The notes under the pieces: generated by a model
Database searches by the model: none
Told to the model about the DNA's origin: nothing
Seen by the model: the letters and a program-made list of their open reading frames with translations, nothing else
Assembly: GCA_964643965.1 (NCBI GenBank)
Contig: CAZXVH010000048.1
Location: 1-33,808 of the forward strand
DNA: 33,808 bases
Direction: 5' to 3'
Source: GCA-2746795 sp964643965
GTDB taxonomy: Bacteria > Chloroflexota > Anaerolineae > Promineifilales > Promineifilaceae
Program-made: the position numbers and the translations under genes
Shown: positions 1 to 8,430 of the stretch, in pieces
Position numbering within the stretch: the stretch's first letter is position 1
Layout of the letters: every line of letters starts with the position of its first letter

Positions 1-2024
1 TCCTGCGGCAGGTCGGCAAAAATGGGATCACTGGCGGCGATGTCTAGCACCACCTCGTCCCAAGTAGACGGCGCACTCTCCGTGAGTACGGCGCGAATCG
101 CTTCTAGCCAGCGCCAACTGGACTGGATGTCGCTTTGCGGCATAAACACCTGGTAGAAACGTTGGGCACGGCCTTCGTTGTTAACCAGTGTGCCGTCGGC
201 TTCGGCAAAGGTGGCCGCCGGTAACACGATGTCGGCCTGGGTGGTGGTTTCGTTTTCTAAAGTGTCCAGCACAATGACTTGTTTGGCGGCCTTTAGCGTT
301 TGCGCCGTCACCGTTTCTGCCGCGCCGCGTAATACATCATTTTCTAGCACAATCACGGTGTCTGCGGCTGGCGCTTTGTCCACAGCGCCACCGCCGAGCA
401 GTGCCGTCCCCAGGCTATTGGCGGCGGGGAAGATCAGGGATAAACGGCCTGCATTGAGCTTGTCGAAACGGCCGTTTTCCCCCAACGACCACGCCACATT
501 TGCCGCCGCTTGCATCACGGCCGCGCTGCCACTGCTGACGCCAGAAATGATTAACGGCCGTTTGGCTGCCCGTAATGCCTGGGCAATTTCAGCCACCAAG
601 CCGCTCAGTTCGGGGTCTAAATCGGTCACGGCGGGCGCAGAATCGTCCAGGGCGTGAGCCACGGCGAAGCCCAGCCGCGCGATATCTTCCGGCGCGGCGT
701 GGTAGGTGTAGGTAGCGATGTCGTCGAGGCGGGTGTGGTGGACGCTTCCTATATACAAGGGGCCGTTTGGTTCATTTTGCAACGCTTCGCGCACGGCGGC
801 ATCCTGCCAGGCGGGAATGTGCAGCGGCTCGATTTGGTTTAGCGCCTGCTGGCGTACAGATTGCCGCAGTGCCAGCGCCATCATGGGGGCGGTATTGGTC
901 ACATCTTCGCCCAGGATGAAAACAGCATCAGCTTCACCGATTTCACGTAGGCTGGGGGTGGGGGTTTGTTGCAAGAGGGTAACGGCCGTTGTCAGCAACT
1001 GTGTTTCCTGAGTAGAGAGTCCCATGTAAAAATTCTCCTTTCCGACCAGTCGTCGCAAGGCAAAGTTCGATTCTAATGAAGCACGGGACGAGCCGATGCC
1101 CACGGTCGTGCCGCTTTGCAACCGCGCCGCAATGGCGCGGATCGCTGTCTCGGGCGACACGTTGGCGCCCTGCACCCGTGCCTGCTGAATGCGCCGCTCG
1201 CTGTTGACATACTCGTAGCCAAAGCGCCCCCGGTCACAAAGAAAATAGCCGTTGATCTCGTGGTTATAACGATTGCGAATGCGGCGCAACATGCCCGCCC
1301 GTTCGCCGGGGATGATATTGCAACCCAAACTGCACCCGTGACAAATGGAAGGGGCGGTTTGCAAATCCCACTTGCGCGTAAAATGCTGCTTTTCGGTCTT
1401 GTCGGTGAAGACGCCAGTGGGACAAACTTCTATGAGATTGCCGCTGAACTCGCTTTCCAATGGGCCGTCCTGGTAACGGCCGAAGTAGACATAATCGTGC
1501 ATACCAAAGACGTTCAGGTCACGGCCGCCAGCGTAGTCGCGGTAGTAGCGCACACAGCGGTAACAGGCGATGCAGCGGTTCATTTCGTGGTTGATAAAGG
1601 GGCCTAAATCCTGGTTGCGATGGGTGCGCTTGTTGAAACGGAACTCGCGGTAGTTATGGCCGGTCATCACCACCATGTCTTGCAAATGGCATTCGCCGCC
1701 TTCGTCACACACGGGGCAATCGTGGGGATGGTTGACCATCAGCCACTCGGTGACGGCGCGGCGGAATTCCTGCGCATCCGGCTCTTCGATGGCAAAACGG
1801 CCGCCGTCATTTGCCGGTGTCATGCAGGCCATCACAAGACGGCCGTTTTCATCAGACTCATCTTTATACTGCATCACCGCACATTGGCGGCAGGCGCCCA
1901 CCGAACCCAGCGCCGGATGCCAGCAAAAATAGGGCAGGTTCAATCCTTGCGAGAGTGCCGCTTGCAGCACGTTCTGGCCGTCTTTAACATCGTATGTTTT
2001 GCCATCAATAATGATCGTTGCCAT
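1..2024 (-). CDS. nuoG: NADH-quinone oxidoreductase subunit G (partial, continues past the left edge)
   Basis: This is the large iron-sulfur subunit of the complex I peripheral arm, which passes electrons from NuoF toward the quinone site. The frame starts with ATG at 2024 after an AAGGA Shine-Dalgarno and stays open for 674 codons to the edge. The N-terminal [2Fe-2S] ligands are C34, C45, C48 and C67, the same numbers as in E. coli NuoG. A cysteine-rich segment follows (HDCPVCDEGGEC, then CIACYRC and EVCPTGVF), then CHGCSLGC, which opens the molybdopterin-oxidoreductase-like domain. The rest is the catalytically silent oxidoreductase fold typical of NuoG. The C-terminus is outside the window. 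It follows nuoF in the operon, separated by a 60-bp paired-hairpin repeat. The identification is very secure. Confidence 0.96.
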   Translation of the reverse strand, partial: MATIIIDGKTYDVKDGQNVLQAALSQGLNLPYFCWHPALGSVGACRQCAVMQYKDESDENGRLVMACMTPANDGGRFAIEEPDAQEFRRAVTEWLMVNHPHDCPVCDEGGECHLQDMVVMTGHNYREFRFNKRTHRNQDLGPFINHEMNRCIACYRCVRYYRDYAGGRDLNVFGMHDYVYFGRYQDGPLESEFSGNLIEVCPTGVFTDKTEKQHFTRKWDLQTAPSICHGCSLGCNIIPGERAGMLRRIRNRYNHEINGYFLCDRGRFGYEYVNSERRIQQARVQGANVSPETAIRAIAARLQSGTTVGIGSSRASLESNFALRRLVGKENFYMGLSTQETQLLTTAVTLLQQTPTPSLREIGEADAVFILGEDVTNTAPMMALALRQSVRQQALNQIEPLHIPAWQDAAVREALQNEPNGPLYIGSVHHTRLDDIATYTYHAAPEDIARLGFAVAHALDDSAPAVTDLDPELSGLVAEIAQALRAAKRPLIISGVSSGSAAVMQAAANVAWSLGENGRFDKLNAGRLSLIFPAANSLGTALLGGGAVDKAPAADTVIVLENDVLRGAAETVTAQTLKAAKQVIVLDTLENETTTQADIVLPAATFAEADGTLVNNEGRAQRFYQVFMPQSDIQSSWRWLEAIRAVLTESAPSTWDEVVLDIAASDPIFADLPQ

Positions 2025-2040
2025 CACTGTTCCTTAAATT

Positions 2041-2100
2041 GGAGCGCGAACGTCTCGTTCGCTATAATCTGTGAAATTGCAGGCGAGACGCCTGCGCTCC
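2041..2100. repeat. Paired mini-hairpin intergenic repeat, copy 1
   Basis: The element has an outer inverted pair GGAGC/GCTCC enclosing two perfect hairpins with 7-bp stems and 3-nt loops, GCGAACGTCTCGTTCGC (2046-2062) and GCAGGCGAGACGCCTGC (2079-2095). It begins 2 nt after the nuoF stop codon. A second copy with the same left hairpin lies at 22165-22233, and a solo half-unit at 12166-12187. It may stabilise or terminate the 3' end of the nuoF message (inference). Confidence 0.8.
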
Positions 2101-2102
2101 AC

Positions 2103-3500
2103 TTAATAAGAGCATCCTTTTTCTGTAATGTGCTGCTCAAAATCGGCGCGGAAATGTTTGAGAGCGCTTTGCAACGGTTCCATCGCGCCAGGAGCCAGGG
2201 CGCAGTAGGTGCGACCGGGGCCGAGTAGTTTGGTGTGTAGCTGCAAGCGATCTAAATCACGGGGGATGCCTTCGCCTTCTTCTAGCGCCTGCAAAATACG
2301 CGCCGTCCAGGGCAAGCCATCGCGGCAGGGCGTACACCAGCCGCACGATTCCTGGGCGAAAAATTTCTCCAGATTGTGTACCATACCCACCGGACAGGTT
2401 TTGTCGTCGAGCAGGATCATCGTGCCCGTGCCCAGGCGGCTGCCTGCTTTTTGTACCGCTTGAAAATCAAGCGGGATATCGAGATGCTCGGGCAGTAAAA
2501 ATTCAGTAGAAGCGCCACCGGGCAGGAAGCCGCGCAGTTGGTAGCCGTCACGCATCCCGCCCGCATGGTCGTAAATGATTTCCCGCGCCGTAGACCCCAT
2601 GGGCAGTTCCCATAATCCGGGCTTGTTGACACGGCCGCTGACGCCATACAACTTAGTGCCGCCGGACTTTTCCGACCGACTGAGCGCTTTGAACCAGTCG
2701 GCACCATGCTTGACAATGTGAGGCACGTTGGACAGGGTTTCGATGTTATTGACGGTGGTCGGCCGTCCCCACAGCCCGACGACGGGCGGGAAGGGCGGTT
2801 TGGCGCGGGGATTGGCCCGTTTGCCTTCCAGGGAATTGAGCAGAGCCGTTTCTTCGCCACAAATATAGCGGCCAGCGCTGGTGTGCAGGTGTAAATCGAG
2901 GCTGAACCCACTGCCCAAAATATCTCGTCCCAAATAACCAGCGTCATAAGCCTCGACGATGGCCTGGGCGATGCGGGTGGCCGCTATTTTGTAGGCCCAG
3001 CGCAAAAAGATGTAAGCCACGTCGGCCTGGATGGCGAAGGCGGTCAGGATCATGCCTTCGATAAGTTGGTGCGGATTGCCTTCCAGCAGCAGCCGGTCTT
3101 TGAAGGTGCCTGGCTCCATTTCGTCGCCGTTGGCTACCAGATATTTAGGAGAGGGGCTGTCGTCGCCAAAGGGCATGAAGCTCCATTTGTCGCCGGTGCC
3201 GAAGTCGGATTCGCTGTGGCCCCAGAGGTGGGGTTCGGGCACGGCGGCGGCCATTTCATGCGGCGGTACGCGGCGGGTAACGATGTCGTCTTCCGGCACG
3301 AAGCTCCACTTTTGGCCGGTGGAGAAGCCAGCGCCGCCCCGTCCGGCCAGGGTGGAATCACGAATGACGTGGGTAATGTCGTGGGGTGACATGGCCCGGA
3401 GCGCCTGCCGCAGCGCGGCGTAACCGCCGACCTGTTCGTATTCATTCAGGCTGAGGGCGGTGGCGTCGGGTTTGAGGTGTTGGGTTAACGGCCGTTCCAT
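2103..3500 (-). CDS. nuoF: NADH-quinone oxidoreductase subunit F
   Basis: NADH-binding, FMN-containing subunit of complex I, 465 aa. The FMN/NADH glycine-rich motif GRGGAGF lies at residues 53-59, the ICGEETAL segment near 213-220, and the 4Fe-4S ligands are C386, C389, C392 (SCGWCTPC) and C433. The start has a GGAG Shine-Dalgarno 5 nt upstream, and the gene begins 13 nt after nuoE. One feature is odd: the TGxKWSFxP motif occurs twice, at residues 61-69 (STGQKWSFVP) and 102-110 (GTGDKWSFMP). The intervening segment of about 41 residues appears to be an internal duplication or insertion beside the FMN site. The usual CNADE motif reads ANGDE. The function is nonetheless very likely intact. Confidence 0.96.
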   Translation of the reverse strand: MERPLTQHLKPDATALSLNEYEQVGGYAALRQALRAMSPHDITHVIRDSTLAGRGGAGFSTGQKWSFVPEDDIVTRRVPPHEMAAAVPEPHLWGHSESDFGTGDKWSFMPFGDDSPSPKYLVANGDEMEPGTFKDRLLLEGNPHQLIEGMILTAFAIQADVAYIFLRWAYKIAATRIAQAIVEAYDAGYLGRDILGSGFSLDLHLHTSAGRYICGEETALLNSLEGKRANPRAKPPFPPVVGLWGRPTTVNNIETLSNVPHIVKHGADWFKALSRSEKSGGTKLYGVSGRVNKPGLWELPMGSTAREIIYDHAGGMRDGYQLRGFLPGGASTEFLLPEHLDIPLDFQAVQKAGSRLGTGTMILLDDKTCPVGMVHNLEKFFAQESCGWCTPCRDGLPWTARILQALEEGEGIPRDLDRLQLHTKLLGPGRTYCALAPGAMEPLQSALKHFRADFEQHITEKGCSY

Positions 3501-3513
3501 TTTTGCTCCATTC

Positions 3514-3978
3514 TCATTCGTATTGTTGCAAAATAGACGCCACGCTATCGGGCGAAACGTCTTCGTGCAGATTAGCGTCGATCATGAGGGTGGGGGCGTG
3601 GTCGCAGCAGCCGAGGCAGGGAATCGGTAGTAGGGTAAAACGGCCGTTTGCCGTCGTCTGCCCCATTTTGATGCCCAATTCTGCTTCCAACTGCTGCTGC
3701 ACCTGTTCATAGCCCATAATCCAACAGCTCACACTGTCGCACATGTGGATGACGTGGCGGCCAACCGGATGACGATAAATCAGGTTGTAAAAAGTAGCCA
3801 CGCCGTCCAGTTCGGCCGGGGTCATGCCTAGAAAATCGGCCAACTCTTCCAAATCTTCATCAGAGACCCAGCCGCAGTCGGCCTGGATGCGCTGCATCGC
3901 TTCAATCCCAATCGCTTCCCGGTTAGGATAACGATCACTCTCTTTTTCAATCGCTTGCTTTTGTTCGTTCGTTAACAT
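3514..3978 (-). CDS. nuoE: NADH-quinone oxidoreductase subunit E
   Basis: 24-kDa-type [2Fe-2S] subunit of complex I that partners NuoF, 154 aa from the chosen start. The thioredoxin-like fold carries the cluster ligands C80 and C85 (CDSVSC) and C121 and C125 (CLGCC). An additional cysteine at 124 is unusual next to the usual pattern. The N-terminal helical segment includes GVATFYNLIY, typical of the family. The frame extends upstream to 4050, but that extension is encoded by an inverted repeat (3990-4035). The start is therefore placed at the ATG at 3978, which has a weak AGAG upstream. It sits 13 nt before nuoF and 68 nt after nuoCD. Confidence 0.93.
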   Translation of the reverse strand: MLTNEQKQAIEKESDRYPNREAIGIEAMQRIQADCGWVSDEDLEELADFLGMTPAELDGVATFYNLIYRHPVGRHVIHMCDSVSCWIMGYEQVQQQLEAELGIKMGQTTANGRFTLLPIPCLGCCDHAPTLMIDANLHEDVSPDSVASILQQYE

Positions 3979-3989
3979 ATCTCTATTTC

Positions 3990-4035
3990 GGAATGCGGAT
4001 TGCGGATTGCAGATTGATTCCGCAATCCGCATTCC
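3990..4035. repeat. Perfect 16-bp inverted repeat between nuoCD and nuoE
   Basis: GGAATGCGGATTGCGG (3990-4005) is exactly complementary to 4020-4035, with a 14-nt loop. It occupies most of the 68-nt gap between the nuoCD stop and the nuoE start. It could form a strong hairpin in the polycistronic mRNA and modulate the downstream half of the operon (inference). Similar CGGATT-rich direct repeats occur at 29894-29925. Confidence 0.8.
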
Positions 4036-4046
4036 CCAATCCACAA

Positions 4047-5822
4047 TCATCGGTCTACGTCTGCCAGGACAAAATCAATACTGCCTAAAATCGCCAATAA
4101 GTCGGGGATCATGCCGCCCCGGCTGATGGCGGGGATCATTTGCATATGGGGGAAGGAGGGCGTGCGGATGCGATTGCGGTAGGCGTGAATGCCGCCGTCG
4201 CTGATCAGGTAGTAGCTGTTGATCCCTTTGGTAGCCTCGATAGGCACGGCCGCTTCTCCGGCGGGAATGACTGGCCCCCAACTGACGCTGAGAAAATGGG
4301 TGATGAGCGTCTCGATGTCGTGCATGGTGCGCTCTTTAAGCGGCGGCACGGCCAGGGGATGGTCGGATTTGTAGGAGCCAGCGGGCATGTTGTCCAGGCA
4401 TTGCTGGACGATGCCTAAACTTTGCCGCATTTCTTCCACGCGCACCTGGGCGCGGCCGTAACAATCCCCGCTGCTGCTGGTGGGAATGTCGAACTCAAAT
4501 TGATCGTAGCCGGAATACGGCCGTTTTTTACGCAAATCCCATTCCAGCCCCGTGGCGCGGAGACCCGGCCCGGTGACACCCCATTCGATGGCTTCGGCGG
4601 TGCTGTATTGCCCCACGCCCTGCGTCCGCTTTTTGAAGATGCGGTTGTTCATCACCATCTTGTCGTATTGGCGCAGACGAGCGGGCATATAGGCGAGGAA
4701 ATCGGCTACCAGCCGCTCCCAGCCGGTGGGCAAATCTTGCGCCACGCCGCCGATGCGGAACCAACTGGGGTGCATACGGCCGCCGGTGATCGCTTCCACA
4801 ATATCAAAAAGGCGTTCGCGGTCGGTAAACATGTAGAAAACGGGCGACATCGCCCCTAAATCCTGAGCGAACGTGCCGTACCAGACTAAGTGACTGGCGA
4901 TGCGGAACAGTTCAGCCAGCATCACCCGGATCACCTTAACCCGATCCGGCACGTCGATACCCGCCAGTTTTTCTACGCTGAGCACATAGGCCAGGTTGTT
5001 CATAACGCCGCCCAGGTAATCGACGCGGTCGGTGTAGGGGATGTAGGTATGCCAGCTTTGGCGTTCGGCCATTTTTTCCGCGCCGCGATGGTGGAAACCG
5101 ATGTCGGGCACGACATCGAGAATTTCTTCGTCATTCAGTTGCAGGACGAGGCGCAGCACACCGTGTGTGCCGGGATGCTGCGGGCCGAGGTTGAGAAACA
5201 TGAATTCGTTGTCTTCGTTTTCGCGGGTCAGCCCCCATTCTTCAGGGCGAAAACGGAGCGCTTCTTGCTCTTTGTCTTGGCGCTCGGAAGTGAGGACAAA
5301 CGGTTCCATTTCCGTGGCGCGGGCGGGATGTTCTTTGCGCAGCGGGTGACCCTGCCAGGTGGTGGGCAGCAAAATACGGCGCAGGTGGGGGTGGCCATCG
5401 AAGGTAATGCCAAACATGTCCCACGCTTCGCGCTCGTACCAGTTGGCGTTAGCCCATAACCCGCTGATGCTGGGCAGGGACAACTTGTCGGCGCTGAGCG
5501 GCACTTTGAGGCGCAGGTCGGCGTTGCGCGCGAAGGAAGTGAGATGGTAGACGACGGTGAAGTCGCTGGCTGGCTGGCCATAGCGCTGCTGTCGTTCGCG
5601 TTCGTCAATGGCGGTGAGATCGTAAAGGAGGGGAAACGGCCGTTCTACGTCCAATTTCAAATAGCGTAACACATCCTGGGCGCGGTCGGCCGTCGTCCAC
5701 AACGTAGGAATGGCATCGGCCGTTTCCTGCACGGCCAACATATCGTCGCCAAATTGGTTCTGCAAAGTCTGAATAATCGTCATCACATTACTGTCCACTG
5801 ATAACCGTTCACCGATACCCAC
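4047..5822 (-). CDS. nuoCD: NADH-quinone oxidoreductase subunit C/D fusion
   Basis: Fused NuoC and NuoD of complex I, 591 aa, at the quinone-reducing end of the peripheral arm. Residues 1 to about 170 are NuoC, with the signature EREAWDMFGITFDGHP at about 130-145. After a charged linker, residues from about 205 to the end are NuoD, with LGPQHPGTHGVLRL at 212-225, GFHHRGAEK and a C-terminal SIDFVLADVDR. The same fusion occurs in E. coli. The GTG start at 5822 abuts the nuoB TAA and has GAGG 5 nt upstream. An internal ATG at residue 14 is an alternative start. Two AT-free overlapping frames inside are shadows. Confidence 0.96.
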   Translation of the reverse strand: MGIGERLSVDSNVMTIIQTLQNQFGDDMLAVQETADAIPTLWTTADRAQDVLRYLKLDVERPFPLLYDLTAIDERERQQRYGQPASDFTVVYHLTSFARNADLRLKVPLSADKLSLPSISGLWANANWYEREAWDMFGITFDGHPHLRRILLPTTWQGHPLRKEHPARATEMEPFVLTSERQDKEQEALRFRPEEWGLTRENEDNEFMFLNLGPQHPGTHGVLRLVLQLNDEEILDVVPDIGFHHRGAEKMAERQSWHTYIPYTDRVDYLGGVMNNLAYVLSVEKLAGIDVPDRVKVIRVMLAELFRIASHLVWYGTFAQDLGAMSPVFYMFTDRERLFDIVEAITGGRMHPSWFRIGGVAQDLPTGWERLVADFLAYMPARLRQYDKMVMNNRIFKKRTQGVGQYSTAEAIEWGVTGPGLRATGLEWDLRKKRPYSGYDQFEFDIPTSSSGDCYGRAQVRVEEMRQSLGIVQQCLDNMPAGSYKSDHPLAVPPLKERTMHDIETLITHFLSVSWGPVIPAGEAAVPIEATKGINSYYLISDGGIHAYRNRIRTPSFPHMQMIPAISRGGMIPDLLAILGSIDFVLADVDR

Positions 5823-6455
5823 TTACACCTCATCGGGTGGTCGCAAGAAACTCATTTGTTGTCGTTCGGCTCGTTTTTGGTCGCGGCGGGAGGGCATGTC
5901 TGGTTGGATGATGCCTTGTGACCCGACGACCCAGCTTAACGGCCGTTTCTCTTGTCCCACTTTATCTTGTAGCAGCGTTAGCCCTTCCAGGAAAGCGGCC
6001 GGATTAGGGGGGCAGCCGGGCACATACACATCCACCGGCAGGAACTTATCGACACCCTGTACCACGCTGTAAATATCAAACATACCACCAGAGTTGGCGC
6101 ATGATCCCATAGAAATGACCCAACGTGGGGCCATCATTTGTTCGTAGAGGCGCTGCACAATGGGCGCCATCTTCATAAATACCGTGCCGGCAATGATGAT
6201 CATATCCGCCTCGCGGGGCGTGCCACGAATCACTTCCGCGCCAAAGCGGGCGATGTCGTATTTGCTGGTGAGACTGGTGGCCATCTCCACAAAGCAGCAG
6301 GAAAGGCCAAAGGAAAAAGGCCAGATGGAGTTTTTACGTCCCCAGGCCAGCAAATCTTCCAGCCGCGTCAGCACCACATTGCGCTGTACCGCTTCTTCCA
6401 GCGTGTTCTCATAGGAGGTATTATCGTTGCTTGTCTGGGTCAACTGCCACTTCAT
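5823..6455 (-). CDS. nuoB: NADH-quinone oxidoreductase subunit B
   Basis: Complex I subunit holding the terminal 4Fe-4S cluster N2, 210 aa. The tandem cysteines C53 and C54 (SCCFVEMA), C119 (MGSCANSGG) and C148 (VPGCPPNP) are all present. The start was chosen at ATG 6455 because it overlaps the nuoA stop as ATGA and has a GGAG Shine-Dalgarno at the end of nuoA. The open frame extends 11 codons further, but inside nuoA. Translation is probably coupled to nuoA. The charged C-terminus (SRRDQKRAERQQ) is longer than in minimal homologues. Confidence 0.96.
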   Translation of the reverse strand: MKWQLTQTSNDNTSYENTLEEAVQRNVVLTRLEDLLAWGRKNSIWPFSFGLSCCFVEMATSLTSKYDIARFGAEVIRGTPREADMIIIAGTVFMKMAPIVQRLYEQMMAPRWVISMGSCANSGGMFDIYSVVQGVDKFLPVDVYVPGCPPNPAAFLEGLTLLQDKVGQEKRPLSWVVGSQGIIQPDMPSRRDQKRAERQQMSFLRPPDEV

Positions 6456-6820
6456 TTTTTGCTCCAATCGAGGGCGCCGCTGCGCCACAAGTAAACCAGT
6501 CCGGCTAACAAAACGCCGATAAAGATGATAACTTCGAGGTAGCCAGCCCAGCCCAATTGGCGGAAAGCGACCGCCCAGGCAAAGAGGAAAGCAGCTTCTA
6601 AATCGAAAATGACGAAGAAGACAGCCACCAAATAATATCTGACGGATAGTCTGAGGTGGGCGCTGCCGGTGGGCACAATGCCGGATTCATACGGTTCGCC
6701 GGTAGCACGTTCTTTGTGGCGCTCGCCCAACAAATAAGAAAGGCCGAGCATGGCAGCGGTAAGGATGAATACCAGAGCGGCGTAGAGTGCCAGCGGCCAG
6801 AGGGGGGCGGGATTTGTCAT
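6452..6820 (-). CDS. nuoA: NADH-quinone oxidoreductase subunit A
   Basis: Small membrane subunit of complex I, 122 aa, with three predicted membrane helices at about 10-30, 62-82 and 90-110. The conserved loop includes YESGIVPTGSAHLRLSVRYYL followed by FVIFDLEAAFLFAWA, both diagnostic of NuoA. It starts 4 nt after the stop of the upstream PRC-barrel gene and overlaps nuoB by 4 nt. It is therefore the second gene of the visible operon rather than the first. Confidence 0.95.
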   Translation of the reverse strand: MTNPAPLWPLALYAALVFILTAAMLGLSYLLGERHKERATGEPYESGIVPTGSAHLRLSVRYYLVAVFFVIFDLEAAFLFAWAVAFRQLGWAGYLEVIIFIGVLLAGLVYLWRSGALDWSKK

Positions 6821-6824
6821 CTAG

Positions 6825-7424
6825 TCATCCTTTTATCTCTTTTGTGTTGAGGGAGAGGTAGACGATGTCGTTTTCAATGTGGGTAACGGCCGTTACCGGC
6901 ACAGTCACATCATTTTCCCCCCACAGCGTCTCCTCGCGTAGCACCAAATGGGTGAGATAGTGTTCGTCGGGTGTGACAATAAATCCTTCCACAACTCCGG
7001 CCGGGCCATCTGTGGCCATCACTTCATTGCCGCGATGCACGGCTAGTTCATCATGGGGAATCTGTTCAAACGATTCGTAATGGCCGAACTGTTCTTCAGC
7101 GGCCAACGTATACGGCCATACCCAGGCCGCCTCCGGTTTATAGGCGGTGGCCAGAGGATAATGGTTTAAGGAAGCAGAGACAAAATGGGATGCTACAAAT
7201 GGCGCTAACCTGGCTAACTCCGCCTGCGTACAGGCCAGCTTGATGTGCAGCGGTGTGCTTTCCGTGACCAGCCCTTGAGGAACCAAGACCTCTGTCTCCG
7301 CCGCATCTTGCAGCTTGACGATGATATGCGTCAGCTCCTGATTAAGCGGATTGAGAACGACACCGAGAGACCGGCCGTTGACCCCATCTGTACAAATAAT
7401 TTTTACATGTAATGGAATTTCCAT
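6825..7424 (-). CDS. Two-domain PRC-barrel protein, first gene of the nuo operon
   Basis: A 199-aa soluble protein with two PRC-barrel-like halves. The N-terminal half opens with MEIPLHVKIICTDG and has LNPLNQELTHIIV; the C-terminal half has the IPHDELAVHRG and HLVLREETLWGENDVTVPV patterns. PRC barrels are small beta-barrel domains known in photosynthetic reaction centre H subunits and RimM. No catalytic role is evident here. The start at 7424 is chosen because AAGGA lies 7 nt upstream; the frame extends five codons further. It is clearly paralogous to the proteins at 21506-22150 and 21207-21458. Its 4-nt spacing to nuoA indicates co-transcription with complex I. Confidence 0.85.
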   Translation of the reverse strand: MEIPLHVKIICTDGVNGRSLGVVLNPLNQELTHIIVKLQDAAETEVLVPQGLVTESTPLHIKLACTQAELARLAPFVASHFVSASLNHYPLATAYKPEAAWVWPYTLAAEEQFGHYESFEQIPHDELAVHRGNEVMATDGPAGVVEGFIVTPDEHYLTHLVLREETLWGENDVTVPVTAVTHIENDIVYLSLNTKEIKG

Positions 7425-7460
7425 GAGAGATTCCTTCATTTCGTGGCTTATAAGAATTTT

Positions 7461-7524
7461 GCATCGAATTAACGCGAATTTTCACGAATTTCTTTTTTCG
7501 CGTTAATTCGCGTTAATTCGATGC
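7461..7524. repeat. Perfect 20-bp inverted repeat upstream of the PRC-nuo operon
   Basis: GCATCGAATTAACGCGAATT (7461-7480) is exactly complementary to 7505-7524, with a 24-nt loop that contains further TTCGCGTTAA-like words. It lies 37 nt upstream of the PRC-barrel start codon, so it falls in the likely leader or promoter region of the complex I operon. It may be a repeat insertion or a structured leader (inference). Confidence 0.8.
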
Positions 7525-7628
7525 CATAAACTTTTTGATTCTGGTCAGGTTAGGTTAGGTTAATACCCACCGATTATCGGCTGGCATTTTCATCGTTTCC
7601 CCTACCATACCCGTCTCTGTCTAAATCT

Positions 7629-7702
7629 ACATCGGCGGGAAGACGGGATTGATGCTAAACAAAAAGACCGCTGTCTAAGCGGTCTTCTACGTCATTTGTA
7701 GC
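7629..7702 (-). repeat. CATCGGCG...CAAATGACGTA intergenic element, copy 1
   Basis: It starts with ACATCGGCG and ends with TACGTCATTTGTAG, where the end word is inverted relative to the other copies. Between them is a GACCGC/GCGGTC hairpin. The element separates the efflux-pump unit from the PRC-nuo operon. Other copies are at 11160, 19573, 22661, 24268 and 30678. Confidence 0.65.
7655..7686 (-). terminator. Rho-independent terminator
   Basis: Read on the minus strand, AAGACCGC (7664-7671) and GCGGTCTT (7679-7686) form an 8-bp stem with a 7-nt loop, followed by TTTTTG and a T-rich tail. It would end transcripts coming from the efflux-pump gene through the repeat array, before the nuo operon begins. 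Confidence 0.75.
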
Positions 7703-7775
7703 AAGCCGTTTTTGGGCCTATTGTTAAGCAGGTATGACGATTTTCTACTGCTCGTAAACTTTGTGTGTGGCCACA

Positions 7776-8415
7776 GCGGGTTCCGTTCCGGCGGAGAATC
7801 GGAATGGCATCGCCATCTTCGACGGGGCGTGAACGCCCTGTCTACGAGATGGAAGCCCCTTCGGGTCTCAGGCATCAGCCCTGGCAGGGCTTTGGCCTCG
7901 TAGCCGGTGGCTTTAGCCTCCGGCGGGTTCCGTTCCGGCGGAGAATCGGAATGGNNNNNNNNNNNNNNNNNNNNNNNNNNNNNNNNNNNNNNNNNNNNNN
8001 NNNNNNNNNNNNNNNNNNNNNNNNNNNNNNNNNNNNNNNNNNNNNNNNNNNNNNGTAGCCGGTGGCTTTAGCCTCCGGCGGGTTCCGTTCCGGCGGAGAA
8101 TCGGAATGGCATCGCCACCTTCGACGGGGCGTGAACGTCCCGTCTACGAGATGGAAGCCCCTTCGGGTCTCAGGCATCAGCCCTGGCAGGGCTTTGGCCT
8201 CGTAGCCGGTGGCTTTAGCCTCCGGCGGGTTCCGTTCCGGCGGAGAATCGGAATGGTATCGCCATCTTCGACGGGGCGTGAACGCCTCGTCTACGAGATG
8301 GAAGCCCCTTCGGGTCTCAGACATCAGCCCTGGCAGGGCTTTGGCCTCGTAGGTACTTTAGCCTGCGGCGGCCAATCTCCGACGGCCAATCGGAATGGCA
8401 TCGCCACCATCGCCG
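7776..8415. repeat. 147-bp tandem repeat array, interrupted by an assembly gap
   Basis: The marker GCGGGTTCCG recurs at 7776, 7923, 8078 and 8225. The spacing is exactly 147 where no gap intervenes, and a degenerate last unit runs to about 8415. Each unit is built of small hairpins, including GACGGGGCG/CGCCCTGTC, AGCCCTGGCAGGGCT and a GGTGGC/GCCTCC stem. Copies differ by few substitutions. 147 is a multiple of three, so open frames run through the array on both strands, but they lack ribosome sites and are most likely spurious. The region from 7425 to 8430 holds no convincing gene. Confidence 0.9.
7955..8054. other. Assembly gap (100 N)
   Basis: Exactly 100 unknown bases lie inside the tandem repeat. 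The round number indicates a scaffolding placeholder, so the true copy number and length here are unknown. Confidence 0.99.
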
Positions 8416-8430
8416 AGAGGTGATCCTCGA

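Noticed and set aside
4075..5608. Several 60-190-residue frames overlapping nuoCD on both strands
   Set aside because: They lie wholly within a gene with unmistakable conserved motifs in another frame and show no recognisable motifs of their own.
7712..8423. Open frames on both strands through the 147-bp repeats, encoding a 49-residue repeat
   Set aside because: They arise because the period is divisible by three. Both strands are open, no ribosome site is seen, and the unit is made of DNA hairpins.
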